In this document: positions 53,698-63,858 of the stretch, one piece after another
How the letters are laid out: every line of letters starts with the position of its first letter
Numbering within the stretch: position 1 is the stretch's first letter
Assembly: GCA_947447825.1 (NCBI GenBank)
Contig: CANFLL010000002.1
Location: 37,763-101,762, forward strand
DNA from: Chitinophagaceae bacterium
Lineage (GTDB): Bacteria > Bacteroidota > Bacteroidia > Chitinophagales > Chitinophagaceae
DNA: 64,000 nt
Direction of reading: 5' to 3'
The notes under the pieces: model-generated
What the model saw: the letters and a program-made list of their open reading frames with translations, nothing else
The model's database searches: none
Told to the model about the DNA's origin: nothing
Position numbers and translations under genes: made by a program

Positions 53698-54432
53698 ATG
53701 AAGATTATAGCAATGATACCCGCCCGATATGCCGCTACTCGTTTTCCTGCTAAACTAATGCAGATGCTTGGCGATAAAACAGTGATTAGGCATACGCACG
53801 ACAATACTGTTGCTACTGGTCTGTTTGATGATGTTTTTGTGGTGACGGATAGTGATATTATTTACGATGAAATAACTAATAATGGCGGCAAAGCCGTAAT
53901 GAGCAAAGGACAACACGAAAGCGGCAGCGATAGAATTGCAGAAGCGGTGGTGGTAATTGATGTGGATGTGATAGTGAATGTTCAGGGCGACGAACCATTT
54001 GTGAAAAAGGAACCACTAGAGAAACTTATAAACATTTTTGAAGAAGATGCAGACAATACTGTTCAAGTGGCTTCGCTGATGCAGGTATTGACAGATGAAA
54101 AACTAATTGCTGACCCAAATTATGTGAAAGTAGCTGTAGACAGAAACATGAATGCACTCATGTTTAGCCGATCGGTGATACCGTATAATAGAGATGGCAA
54201 AATTACCCCTACTTATTATGAACACATTGGCGTGTATGCCTTCAGAAAGCCAGCTCTGATAAAGTTTACCAACTGGAGCATGACCCCATTAGAGAAAGCT
54301 GAAAAAATAGAATGCCTCCGTTATTTAGAAAATAGTGTACAGATTAAAATGGTGGTTACGGATTATATGGGAATTGAAATAGATACGCCTGAGGATTTGA
54401 AGATGGCAGCCGAGAAACTGACCTCGCTATAA
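53698..54432 (+). CDS. kdsB: 3-deoxy-manno-octulosonate cytidylyltransferase
   Basis: 244 residues, full length. Couples Kdo to CMP for LPS core. IPARYAATRFPAKLMQMLGD is the CTP-binding start; then VVTDSDIIYDEI, QHESGSDRIAEAV, VNVQGDEPFV and YEHIGVYAFRKPALIKFTNW, all KdsB motifs. GIEIDTPEDL closes the fold. 51 bases before the ABC gene on the same strand. Confidence 0.96.
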   Translation: MKIIAMIPARYAATRFPAKLMQMLGDKTVIRHTHDNTVATGLFDDVFVVTDSDIIYDEITNNGGKAVMSKGQHESGSDRIAEAVVVIDVDVIVNVQGDEPFVKKEPLEKLINIFEEDADNTVQVASLMQVLTDEKLIADPNYVKVAVDRNMNALMFSRSVIPYNRDGKITPTYYEHIGVYAFRKPALIKFTNWSMTPLEKAEKIECLRYLENSVQIKMVVTDYMGIEIDTPEDLKMAAEKLTSL

Positions 54433-54483
54433 TCATACACTCCATTTTAAAAGAATTACATTTGTGGCATTCATCTGTACAAT

Positions 54484-55386
54484 ATGTCTATTATCATTCA
54501 AGGGTTAACTAAAATTTACGGAACACAAAAAGCGGTAGATAACATTTCGCTGACGATTAACAAAGGTGAAATTGTTGGTTTTTTAGGCCCTAATGGTGCT
54601 GGAAAAAGCACTACAATGAAAATTATTACTGGCTATCTAGCCCCAGATGCAGGCACAGCTTCGGTTTGCGGAATTGATGTAACGAAGAATCCAATTGCTA
54701 CTAAAAAGAAGATAGGTTATCTGCCAGAAGCAAATCCTTTGTATTATGAAATGTATGTCCGCGAATATCTAACCTTCATTGCAGAAGTACATGGCGTGCT
54801 TAACGTTCAGGATGCCGTTGAAAAAGTAATTGTTTTAACAGGATTAACTTTAGAAAGCAGAAAAAAAACAGGACAATTATCAAAAGGATATAAACAACGG
54901 GTAGGATTAGCTGCGGCTTTAATACACAAACCAGAAGTATTGATTCTTGATGAACCCACTAGTGGTCTTGACCCAAACCAGATAATTGAAATTCGTAATG
55001 TAATAAAAGAACAAGGGAAAGACAAAACGGTATTGTTTTCTTCGCACATACTTCAGGAAGTAGAGGCAATATGCGATAGAATAATTATCATCAACAAAGG
55101 AAAAATAGTTGCGGACGATCGGCTTACCAACCTTACTAGCAACAAATTGTCCAACAATTTAGTAATTGAGTTGCAAGAAGCCGTTAACGAAACAATCTTC
55201 GAGGGATTGCCTAGCCCATTGAAAGCATCTGATACAAAATGGATATTTACAACTGATAATCCAGATTTATTGAGAAGAGAATTGATGGAAATAGTGATAA
55301 AACATAACCTCAACATAGTTTCTTTGTTTAATGAGAGCAATATCAACCTAGAAGATGTTTTTAGACATGTAACTCAAAAGAAATAG
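54484..55386 (+). CDS. gldA: gliding-motility-type ABC transporter ATPase (GldA-like)
   Basis: 300 residues. Walker A GPNGAGKSTT (about 36-45), signature LSKGYKQRVGL, Walker B VLILDEPTSGLDPNQI, and H-loop FSSHILQEVEAICDRI. Length and the C-terminal extension ending NINLEDVFRHVTQKK match GldA of Flavobacterium. GldA works with GldF/GldG, which are not next to it here, so gliding itself is not established. A general ABC-2 exporter ATPase is the alternative. Confidence 0.8.
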   Translation: MSIIIQGLTKIYGTQKAVDNISLTINKGEIVGFLGPNGAGKSTTMKIITGYLAPDAGTASVCGIDVTKNPIATKKKIGYLPEANPLYYEMYVREYLTFIAEVHGVLNVQDAVEKVIVLTGLTLESRKKTGQLSKGYKQRVGLAAALIHKPEVLILDEPTSGLDPNQIIEIRNVIKEQGKDKTVLFSSHILQEVEAICDRIIIINKGKIVADDRLTNLTSNKLSNNLVIELQEAVNETIFEGLPSPLKASDTKWIFTTDNPDLLRRELMEIVIKHNLNIVSLFNESNINLEDVFRHVTQKK

Positions 55387-55438
55387 TTATTACTTTTACG
55401 CCGATTAGAAAATAAATTAATTAATATTTTTTTAATAA

Positions 55439-56746
<1,308 letters not shown>

Positions 56747-56766
56747 TAGATAGTTTATTTTAAATT

Positions 56767-56816
56767 AGGTTGGTGGTTAATTGTCAAATTGATAATTTTA
56801 CCATCAACCTTTTTTG
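56767..56816 (+). terminator. terminator of eno
   Basis: AGGTTGGTGGT / ACCATCAACCT with AT-rich upper stem, followed by TTTTT. 20 bases after the eno stop. Confidence 0.8.
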
Positions 56817-56836
56817 TTTAATAGATTTGAGACTTT

Positions 56837-57181
56837 ATGTTTATTAAGATACTTTTAAAATTATCAAAAATACTAAGCTTGAAAAGAGTGTTTTCATTCG
56901 CTACAAATAAGTATGCACTAGCAATAGTACTTTTTATAGTATGGATGTGCTTTTTTGACCAAAGAGACCTATTTAATACTATCGATCAGAAGAGAACATT
57001 AAATGATTTATTAGCAAAGAAACATTACTATGAAAAAGAAATAGCTACAGCTCAACAGGAGCTTACTGATTTGCAAAACAACTCTACTGCATTAGAAAGG
57101 TTTGCGAGGGAAAAATATCTTATGAAACGTGATGGAGAAGACATTTTCATCATTGAAGACACAAATCAAATAAAAAAGTAG
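56837..57181 (+). CDS. FtsB/DivIC-family septum formation initiator
   Basis: 114 residues. One membrane helix (YALAIVLFIVWMCFF), then a coiled coil (DLLAKKHYYEKEIATAQQEL followed by TDLQNNSTALERFAREKY) and the short C-terminal domain LMKRDGEDIFIIED, all as in FtsB/DivIC. Inner-membrane divisome subunit linking FtsQ and FtsL. Placement after eno is the same in many bacteria (eno-ftsB), which strengthens the call. Confidence 0.88.
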   Translation: MFIKILLKLSKILSLKRVFSFATNKYALAIVLFIVWMCFFDQRDLFNTIDQKRTLNDLLAKKHYYEKEIATAQQELTDLQNNSTALERFAREKYLMKRDGEDIFIIEDTNQIKK

Positions 57182-57271
57182 GGCTTATCCACAATATTGT
57201 TCACGTTTCTACGTTTTAATAGTATCCTACCTTGTGAAGCAAGTTTTGTTTCACATTTTACTGGTTTAACT

Positions 57272-57502
57272 ATGCAAAAATTTACGCAGGAGCAACTTAT
57301 TCTGTACCTGTTTGGGGAATGTTCCCCCTTATTGAAATTGGCTATTGAGAAAGCAATGATGGAAGATTTGGTTTTGAAAAAGGAAATCAAAAGCCTTCAA
57401 CGTACTATCAAGCAAGTTAGCAAACTTAAAAAGCAGTCTCCGAGCGATAGCTCTGTTGATGCTATACTTAATTATGCTGCAAGCACAGCCAAAAGAAAAT
57501 AA
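57272..57502 (+). CDS. small conserved Bacteroidetes protein, unknown
   Basis: 76 residues from ATG 57272; the longer frame to 57197 has no support. MQKFTQEQLILYLFGECSPL, LKLAIEKAMMEDLVLKKEIK, a coiled middle, and the ending SSVDAILNYAASTAKRK. I recall small hypothetical proteins in Chitinophagaceae with this LIxYLxGE...SVxxILNY outline; the start resembles the cytoplasmic domain of anti-sigma factors, but no zinc site or membrane helix is present. Followed by a terminator. Confidence 0.7.
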   Translation: MQKFTQEQLILYLFGECSPLLKLAIEKAMMEDLVLKKEIKSLQRTIKQVSKLKKQSPSDSSVDAILNYAASTAKRK

Positions 57503-57515
57503 CAGCCAAAGATTT

Positions 57516-57549
57516 TTACAGGCGGAATAACAAAATTTTCCGCCTGTAA
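57516..57549 (+). terminator. terminator after the small gene
   Basis: TTACAGGCGGAA / TTCCGCCTGTAA, perfect 12-bp arms, 10-base loop; followed by GTCTTT rather than a long U-run. Confidence 0.75.
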
Positions 57550-57725
57550 GTCTTTACCAATTAAAGCTTTTTAATTGGCTTTGATTTTATTTGAGAAATA
57601 ACTCTTGAAATTTCACTTATCTCTTTTTTTGCTGCAACTATATTTATGTTATCAGAGTTGTAAAATAGGCAGAAGGATTATTTCATTACTATGGTATGAA
57701 GTAATATTGAACTAAATTGTTTTAA

Positions 57726-60119
57726 ATGTCTATCAGTAAACGTTTATCAGACCAAAATAAGGGAAGTCTTTACATCTTGATATGTACAATATTCTTTTTG
57801 AACCTTTCTTCAATTGCTCAAGATTCCTCATTAAAGTTTTCCGCCCATCAAAAGGTTGACTCGGTTTTATTGTCTGACACTAATGTTCTTACCAAAAGTG
57901 ATTATCTCTCTCAACTAGAAAAGTTGTTAGGTGCACAAAACAAAGTTCCAGAAGTTATTAATGGGTTTGACAATATTTATGACATTGAAGATGAATTAGG
58001 AGATGATGATTCACTTATTTTTCTGATAAATGCTCGATTATCTAATGCCGACATTCGTACTGTGAATCTTAAAAGTCTTCAAACCTTTAATAGATTGCTA
58101 GATGGGCTTCAAGACAAGGTTAAGGAATATTATCAAAGTGACCTTTTAGATTATGAAACTCGTTTAGATAACCTTAAAAAAAATCTTCTGGCTTACAGGA
58201 AAGATTCTATCATTCAAAAAATATATAAGAATACAGAACTAAGAAAAACATTCACGCCTCAGTTATTGCAAATAAGAGATAAATGGAAAGAGACGGATAG
58301 CTTAGTAGGAGAAGCTGATGCACTCATTAAAACACTGAAAGAAAAGGCTTCGAGCAATTCTTACGAAATAACAGACTTGCTGTCTAAAATAGACGACTTA
58401 ATAGAAAAAACTACGATAAACGCATTTGGAAAAGAACGTAGGTATTTGTGGGAACCTATCAATAAAAACAGACTTGTTAAAGACTATGCAAGCATTGAAC
58501 AGCGATTGTTACTAGAGAAAAAAATAGCTGACTACTATCTTCAGAATACAAAAAGCAATCGAATGCTCTCCTTAGTTATTGCAATTATCTTTTTTAGCTG
58601 GGTTTGTTATAATTATGTCAGTGTAAAAAAGCAAAACAAACTCCATATTCTCCAAAAGTTCGGCTTTAAATACATTGCACCTATTCCTGTATGGGGTTCA
58701 TTGATATTTGTTGCTTCCCTTTCCCCACTTTTTGATTTAGCTGCTCCAACAATATTCACAGAAGCAGCAGGTATTATATCAATTTTAGTACTTTCTTTCT
58801 TCTTAATAAAAAGACTTCCATTGCAAGTATTATTGTTATGGGGAGTATTCGCCTTACTGTTTCTATCACATCCATTTATGCGTTTAATGGGCATGCCCAT
58901 TTATCAAGAACGTAATTATATGTTTATGGTAAACATTGTTTCTGTAATCTTTGGTATAAGTTCCTTATGGATTCTTAAGGAAAAAGTATTTTCTCATAAA
59001 GCTGTATTTGGGGTTGGCGTTTTCTATATAATCCTTAACCTAATTGGCATATTTTGCAACCTTTTTGGCCGTGTAACCCTTACACAAATGGCCTACACAA
59101 CTAGCACCTATTGCTTTGCCCAAGCCATTTCATTAACCATATTGGCTCATTTAGTTTGCGAGGCTGTTTTACTTCAAATTCAAGCTAGTCGTTTAAGAAA
59201 AAAGTATCCCGAAGATTTCGAGTTTACTTCTATTCAAAATGGCGTAATGAAAATAACAACCATTGGAGTAAGCATTCTTTGGTTTATTGTTTTTGCAGAC
59301 AATATCAATTTATTAGATTCCTTAAACGACTGGAAAACCGCTACCCTAAATGAAGTACACTCTGTAGGCAGCTTTACTTATTCTATTGGCGGCATTTTGT
59401 TGTTTATTTTCATTATATGGGTTGCCAACTTTCTACAGAAGTATATCTCCTATTTTTTTGGCGATCTTGGAGAAGACATGATTGTGGCTAATAAAGAAGG
59501 ACGTTCTCGCTTATTAATGACTAGGTTAATCGTATTAATTGGTGGTTTCCTGTTGGCTGTGGCAGCATCTGGCTTGCCGATAGATAAAATTACCATCATT
59601 TTAGGCGCATTAAGCGTTGGTATTGGTTTAGGGCTACAGAATATTGTAAACAACTTTGTTTCGGGTATTATTCTAATTTTTGATAGAACACTACACATTG
59701 GTGATGTGGTTCAGATAAGTGATCAAAAAGGAAGGGTTAAGGAAATAGGTATCAGAACAAGCAAATTAGTAACCGATGATGGGGCTGAAATAATTATTCC
59801 TAATGGTGATGTTGTTTCTCGAAACATCATTAACTGGACGCTTACCAATAGCAATGTTCGGCTTAGCCTTACATTCAACATTGAAAAACCATTTAACCTA
59901 GAGGAAGTTGAAGCGATTTGTAAAAAAGAATTAGTCAGAAATATAAATGTATTGCCTAAAAAAGAAATAGAGGTATTAATTACCTCTATTTCGCCTAATT
60001 CAGAAACATTGAAAGTATATTTTTGGTGTCAAAGCATCACAGCCACAGAATCAACTTATAGTTCAGTGTATCCTTCCATTTACAAAGCTCTTCAAGCGCG
60101 TGGAATGAAGCTAGTTTAG
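57726..60119 (+). CDS. large MscS-family mechanosensitive channel
   Basis: 797 residues. N-terminal hydrophobic or signal segment (about 15-32); a periplasmic helical and coiled-coil region (40-280); about eight membrane helices (285-590); then the MscS core: pore helix LGALSVGIGLGLQNIVNNFV, SGIILIFDRTLHIGDVVQIS (beta domain) and VSRNIINWTLTNSNVRLSLT. It is of the large MscK/YbdG-like kind with an extended membrane part. Releases solutes on osmotic downshock. Single gene. Confidence 0.92.
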   Translation: MSISKRLSDQNKGSLYILICTIFFLNLSSIAQDSSLKFSAHQKVDSVLLSDTNVLTKSDYLSQLEKLLGAQNKVPEVINGFDNIYDIEDELGDDDSLIFLINARLSNADIRTVNLKSLQTFNRLLDGLQDKVKEYYQSDLLDYETRLDNLKKNLLAYRKDSIIQKIYKNTELRKTFTPQLLQIRDKWKETDSLVGEADALIKTLKEKASSNSYEITDLLSKIDDLIEKTTINAFGKERRYLWEPINKNRLVKDYASIEQRLLLEKKIADYYLQNTKSNRMLSLVIAIIFFSWVCYNYVSVKKQNKLHILQKFGFKYIAPIPVWGSLIFVASLSPLFDLAAPTIFTEAAGIISILVLSFFLIKRLPLQVLLLWGVFALLFLSHPFMRLMGMPIYQERNYMFMVNIVSVIFGISSLWILKEKVFSHKAVFGVGVFYIILNLIGIFCNLFGRVTLTQMAYTTSTYCFAQAISLTILAHLVCEAVLLQIQASRLRKKYPEDFEFTSIQNGVMKITTIGVSILWFIVFADNINLLDSLNDWKTATLNEVHSVGSFTYSIGGILLFIFIIWVANFLQKYISYFFGDLGEDMIVANKEGRSRLLMTRLIVLIGGFLLAVAASGLPIDKITIILGALSVGIGLGLQNIVNNFVSGIILIFDRTLHIGDVVQISDQKGRVKEIGIRTSKLVTDDGAEIIIPNGDVVSRNIINWTLTNSNVRLSLTFNIEKPFNLEEVEAICKKELVRNINVLPKKEIEVLITSISPNSETLKVYFWCQSITATESTYSSVYPSIYKALQARGMKLV

Positions 60120-60135
60120 CACTATCCTCCAATAT

Positions 60136-61329
60136 TTATCTACTCAAATTCATACTTCTTTCCTTATATAAGGTTCTAAAATATGGGTCTCTCAAGTCTT
60201 TAATGAAACGTATTGCTTCCCCAGTACTTTTCATTTCAGGACCTAATTCTTTATTAACTCCTGGAAATTTATCAAAACTGAAAACAGGTTCTTTAATAGC
60301 ATAACCTTCTAATTTATTCACCATTTCAAAATCAGTAAGTTTTGCTTCTCCTAACATGATTTTTGTAGCAATGTTTAAATATGGTATTCCATAAGCTTTA
60401 GCAATAAAAGGGGTAGTTCTAGAAGCCCTTGGATTCGCTTCTATCACAAACACTTTATCATTCTTTATTGCAAATTGAATATTAATTAGACCCTTAATGT
60501 TTAAAGCTCTGGCTATCTTTTCGCTATAGAACTCCATTGTAGTTATTACCAATGGAGTAAGGTTAAAGGCAGGAAGAACGGCATTGCTGTCCCCACTATG
60601 AATTCCGGCAGGCTCAATATGTTCCATAACACCCATTACATGGAAGTTTTCGCCATCAAATATGCCATCTATTTCAGCTTCTTGGCAACGATCCAAGAAA
60701 TGATCAATCAAAATTTTGTTATCAGGAATATGTTTCAATAAGCTGATTACCGCTTTTTCAACCTCTTCATCATTAATCACGATCCGCATTCTTTGTCCGC
60801 CCAAAACATAACTAGGACGCACCAAAACAGGATAGCCTACCTTATTTGCTACTTCAATAGCTTCATCAGCAGTGTATGCAGTGCCATATTCTGGATAAGG
60901 AATATCTAGCTCTTTCAACAAATCACTAAACCTACCTCTATCTTCGGCTATATCCATACTATCAAAGCTGGTACCGATTATTTTTATCCCCCTTTCATGC
61001 AAACGTTTAGCAAGCTTTAGTGCAGTTTGTCCGCCTAGCTGAACAATTACTCCGTAAGGTTTTTCAAGCTCAATAATTTCCCAAATGTGTTCCCAAAAAA
61101 CAGGCTCAAAATAAAGTTTATCGGCCATGTCAAAATCAGTTGACACTGTTTCTGGGTTACAATTAACCATAATTGCTTCATACCCGCATTCTTTTATCGC
61201 TAAAAGACCATGTACGCAGCAGTAATCGAACTCAATTCCCTGACCAATTCTGTTTGGCCCACTACCTAAAACGATTACTTTTTTATTTGACGAAGAGTGT
61301 GATTCGTTAGACTTTATCGTGTTGCTCAT
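60136..61329 (-). CDS. carB: carbamoyl-phosphate synthase large chain, C-terminal synthetase half only
   Basis: 397 residues. Corresponds to the second (carbamate-phosphorylating) half of CarB, about residues 555-935 of the E. coli 1073-residue protein: GSGPNRIGQGIEFDYCCVHG, VNCNPETVSTDFDMADKLYF, VIVQLGGQTALKLAKRL, GVMEHIEPAGIHSGDSNAVL, EANPRASRTTPFIAKAYGIP and FDKFPGVNKELGPEMKSTGE. The end FRTLYKERSMNLSR looks like the natural C-terminus of Bacteroidetes CarB, which lacks the regulatory MGS-like domain. The start MSNTIKSNESHSSSNKKVIV falls at the hinge where full-length CarB has NES...KKVIVLG. No N-terminal half lies upstream, so it must be elsewhere if the enzyme is functional. Confidence 0.88.
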   Translation of the reverse strand: MSNTIKSNESHSSSNKKVIVLGSGPNRIGQGIEFDYCCVHGLLAIKECGYEAIMVNCNPETVSTDFDMADKLYFEPVFWEHIWEIIELEKPYGVIVQLGGQTALKLAKRLHERGIKIIGTSFDSMDIAEDRGRFSDLLKELDIPYPEYGTAYTADEAIEVANKVGYPVLVRPSYVLGGQRMRIVINDEEVEKAVISLLKHIPDNKILIDHFLDRCQEAEIDGIFDGENFHVMGVMEHIEPAGIHSGDSNAVLPAFNLTPLVITTMEFYSEKIARALNIKGLINIQFAIKNDKVFVIEANPRASRTTPFIAKAYGIPYLNIATKIMLGEAKLTDFEMVNKLEGYAIKEPVFSFDKFPGVNKELGPEMKSTGEAIRFIKDLRDPYFRTLYKERSMNLSR

Positions 61330-61652
61330 TATTTAAAAATTGTGCAAATGTAATGGGTGGAAACTTTATGCCAATGAATAAATGGCTCAACCGGAAAAAA
61401 TAGGTTACTAAATAAGGCTTTTGCATCAGTCAGAATACTGGAATTAGGGGTAGTTATTTGGGAAGAATTACCAATAAAATCGCTAACCCTTAGTGTCTGC
61501 ATTATGTGTTTTTTTAAGAATCTAATCAAAATAAATTTAGCAACATAAAGTTCCATGCACTTTCTTTTCAACTTTTTACTTTCAACTTCTTTGGGTAAAG
61601 CTCCTGCTATTAGATACCGAAGTTCCATACTGAAATCAGTCGCCCACCATGA
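61330..61652. other. gene-free stretch upstream of the carB half
   Basis: AT-rich, holding a 99-codon chance frame only. Translation in the minus frames shows no trace of the CarB N-terminal half (no GQEGPTxAVG-type or ATP-grasp wording). Confidence 0.5.
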
Positions 61653-62174
61653 CTATTTTAACATACGTTTCATCATAATATCAGTTTGTTCTTCATTTCC
61701 CAATTGAAAAATATGTTTATCAAAAGGCTCAAATCCATTTTTAGTATAAAAGTTAATTGCCCTAAAGTTCATTTCCCAAACACCCAACCAAACATAAAAG
61801 GCATTAGCTTGTAGGGCAACCTGCAAAGCTTTATCACAAAGTAATTGCCCCACTTTTTGCCCATGAAACTCTTTCAGCACATAAATGCGTTCTATTTCCA
61901 TGGTGCTTTCATCTTTAATTTCTGTTTGCGCTTCCCCAACGTTCAGTTTCAAATATCCCACAACCTTATTTTCTAGCATGGCAAAATAAAATGTTGAATG
62001 TATATTCTCAAGTTCCATTGATAGTTTGCTAATGGAGAGTTCATTCTCCAAATAGGCATTCATATTTTCTACAGTATTTAAAGCTGAAAATGTCTCAATA
62101 AATGTAAGTATGCTAATAGCCTGCAATTCATTAATATCGATCTGGGATATGCGTTTTATCTCTATTTTGTGCAT
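61653..62174 (-). CDS. GNAT-family N-acetyltransferase
   Basis: 173 residues. GNAT fold: strand and helix of IDINELQAISILTFIETFSA, VVGYLKLNVGEAQTEI, then the acetyl-CoA motif ERIYVLKEFHGQKVGQLLCD followed by KALQVAL (V-x-x-x-x-x-G-x-x-x), and VWLGVWEMNFRAINFYTKNG, FEPFDKHIFQLG, typical of PA4866/RimI-like acetyltransferases for small molecules such as polyamines or phosphinothricin analogues. Exact substrate unknown. Confidence 0.88.
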   Translation of the reverse strand: MHKIEIKRISQIDINELQAISILTFIETFSALNTVENMNAYLENELSISKLSMELENIHSTFYFAMLENKVVGYLKLNVGEAQTEIKDESTMEIERIYVLKEFHGQKVGQLLCDKALQVALQANAFYVWLGVWEMNFRAINFYTKNGFEPFDKHIFQLGNEEQTDIMMKRMLK

Positions 62175-62709
62175 GGTTAGTTTTATAAATACCTAAAAAA
62201 GGTGACAATAAGAAACGTCTAAAATGAGGATTACCCTACCCATTACAATTTAGTAGAACTTCGGTTATTATTTTTAATGATTACTCATGTTTTGTTAATA
62301 AGCAAGTTGTTCATTATCAAGCCAAACATTAAAACTCAGCTGAATCTGGTAATAATTAATTCACTGCAAACTTTGCCGTTATTAACAAATTTTGTCAAAT
62401 GTAATAGCTTCTTTAAAGAGAAACAATTCTATTAATGTTAAGCCAATTAATGAGGGACAGTTGGCATCAATTAAACAATGAGTATTGAGAATATTTCAGC
62501 ACAATAATATCTCAACTCTATTCTCCAAAAAGCACAATTGCCTAGTTACTTCCATCTACAAGCTCATTCCTTAACAACTAATGTTTAAAAACAGACTAAT
62601 TTGCAACCAAAGCTGCCTACTAAACCAAGAGTAACACAGACGACAACGCCATAATAAAAGAGGATTGGAAGGGCTACCATTGGTTTCGTTCAACAGGTTT
62701 TTCATTGTA
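62175..62709. other. gene-free stretch between GNAT gene and cassette-like gene
   Basis: No frame, no hairpin of note; AT-rich. GC content rises slightly after about 62640, near the first hairpin flank. Confidence 0.4.
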
Positions 62710-62749
62710 TGCCGTCAGGGGCGCAACGAAAAGCTAGTTGTTAGCGGCA
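62710..62749. other. hairpin flank (3' side) of the cassette-like gene
   Basis: TGCCG (62710-62714) pairs with CGGCA (62745-62749), and CAAC (62724-62727) with GTTG (62737-62740), an imperfect two-step hairpin 7 bases beyond the stop of the 250-residue gene. On the gene strand it reads TGCCGCTAACAACTAG. Similar in form, not in core sequence, to integron attC sites. Confidence 0.45.
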
Positions 62750-62756
62750 GTGTTAA

Positions 62757-63509
62757 TTAGTGATGTGAGTTTCCATATTTTTCTAAAGCATCTTTCCAGG
62801 GTAGTTTTTTTACTCTTAGTAAATCCCCCTCAACTTTTTGTGCTTGATAGATATCTATATTATCTACGTTAGTTTGTTTTTCATGAAGCCCAGCAACAAT
62901 AACATCAAAAGTGTGGGCGTAAGGAGTGTTTGCGACAAGCCAATGAACATTATCTTTAGTATCTGAAATTGACGAGAAACTTCCTGCAGTTGCAGTTTCT
63001 TCAATAGTTTTCTGGATAATCATATAATCACCCTCATCTCTAATTCTATCGTATTGTTTTAATAATACTTCACCATTTAGAATTCTATGGCAAGATGACA
63101 TATTTGTATGCCCATGAGGAATAATTGCTCTATCCTTTTTCATACCAAAAATTCTACCGGTGAATGAATAGTGTTCAGAAATTCCTTTCACTTTTGGAAA
63201 AATGGGGTCTTTAGTAACTCTACCTTTGTCTGGATATTTTAAGCTCTTAACTGCATTTTCATAGTCTATAAGTTTAAGCAAATCTGTCAGAGGTAATTTG
63301 TTATGGAACTCTGCAATTTGCTTTTGCCATTCAAATTGAGTAATTTTTGAAGTTTTGAGATCATTACACATTGTATGCAACTCTTTGAGCCACTTTTCCG
63401 ATATCGTTTTCACAGATGAAGCGAACAAATTATTTGTAAATAATAAGTCTAAGAATGCAATACTTGTGAGCGCCATTAACGTTTCTCTCGAAAATTCTCT
63501 TCTATTCAT
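62757..63509 (-). CDS. exported protein with cupin-like core, unknown
   Basis: 250 residues. N-terminus MNRREFSRETLMALTSIAFL followed by a hydrophobic run: RRxF resembles the twin-arginine motif, so Tat export is possible. The middle has HYSFTGRIFGMKKDRAIIPH then GHTNMSSCHRILNGEVLLKQ, an H-G-H plus G-E-V-L pattern typical of a metal-binding cupin. Ends ALEKYGNSHH. I do not recognise a specific family; cysteine-dioxygenase-like cupins are the nearest type. Both flanks are hairpin sequences in the same orientation, suggesting a mobile cassette. Confidence 0.7.
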   Translation of the reverse strand: MNRREFSRETLMALTSIAFLDLLFTNNLFASSVKTISEKWLKELHTMCNDLKTSKITQFEWQKQIAEFHNKLPLTDLLKLIDYENAVKSLKYPDKGRVTKDPIFPKVKGISEHYSFTGRIFGMKKDRAIIPHGHTNMSSCHRILNGEVLLKQYDRIRDEGDYMIIQKTIEETATAGSFSSISDTKDNVHWLVANTPYAHTFDVIVAGLHEKQTNVDNIDIYQAQKVEGDLLRVKKLPWKDALEKYGNSHH

Positions 63510-63858
63510 TGTCTAAAGGTTTAATGTCTCGTACGTTGCGAAATTAGTTGTGTTTCAAACATTGCCACCAACGAACGGGTATTGAGAATGTGGCAGGTCA
63601 CGAATATTCCTTCCGTCCACCACAAATGCTTAATTCCTATTCTAAAAGCCGAATATAAGAACTGAAGTTCAATAGCATTACGTCTGCTGAAACAAAAGTC
63701 AAATGAAATCACAAATGCTGAATTTATTCCGTCTGCCTGCCATATTTGCAATACTGATGTTATGGGGCTGACAAACTACGCTTCAATACGTCCGCATAGC
63801 TTAATCAAGGAACTAAAGACTGAATTATGATCCAATGTTCCAAGATGTTCAGTCCGCC
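63510..63858. other. repeat-like 5' flank of the cassette-like gene
   Basis: Contains a 76-codon frame judged spurious. GTCTGCCTGCCATA (63731-63744) pairs with TATGGGGCTGAC (63761-63772) with small bulges, a hairpin like the one at 62710-62749; on the gene strand it reads CAGCCCCATAACATCAG. I recall near-identical stretches (CAACGAACGGGTATTGAG) as non-coding filler in other Bacteroidetes genomes. Confidence 0.5.

Noticed and set aside
61329-61628. 99-codon minus-strand frame upstream of the carB half
   Set aside because: Considered as a relic of the CarB N-terminal half; its residues show no ATP-grasp or CarB wording.
63521-63751. 76-codon minus-strand frame upstream of the cassette-like gene
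   Set aside because: Falls in the repeat-like hairpin flank; no signal of coding selection; known to recur as non-coding filler.
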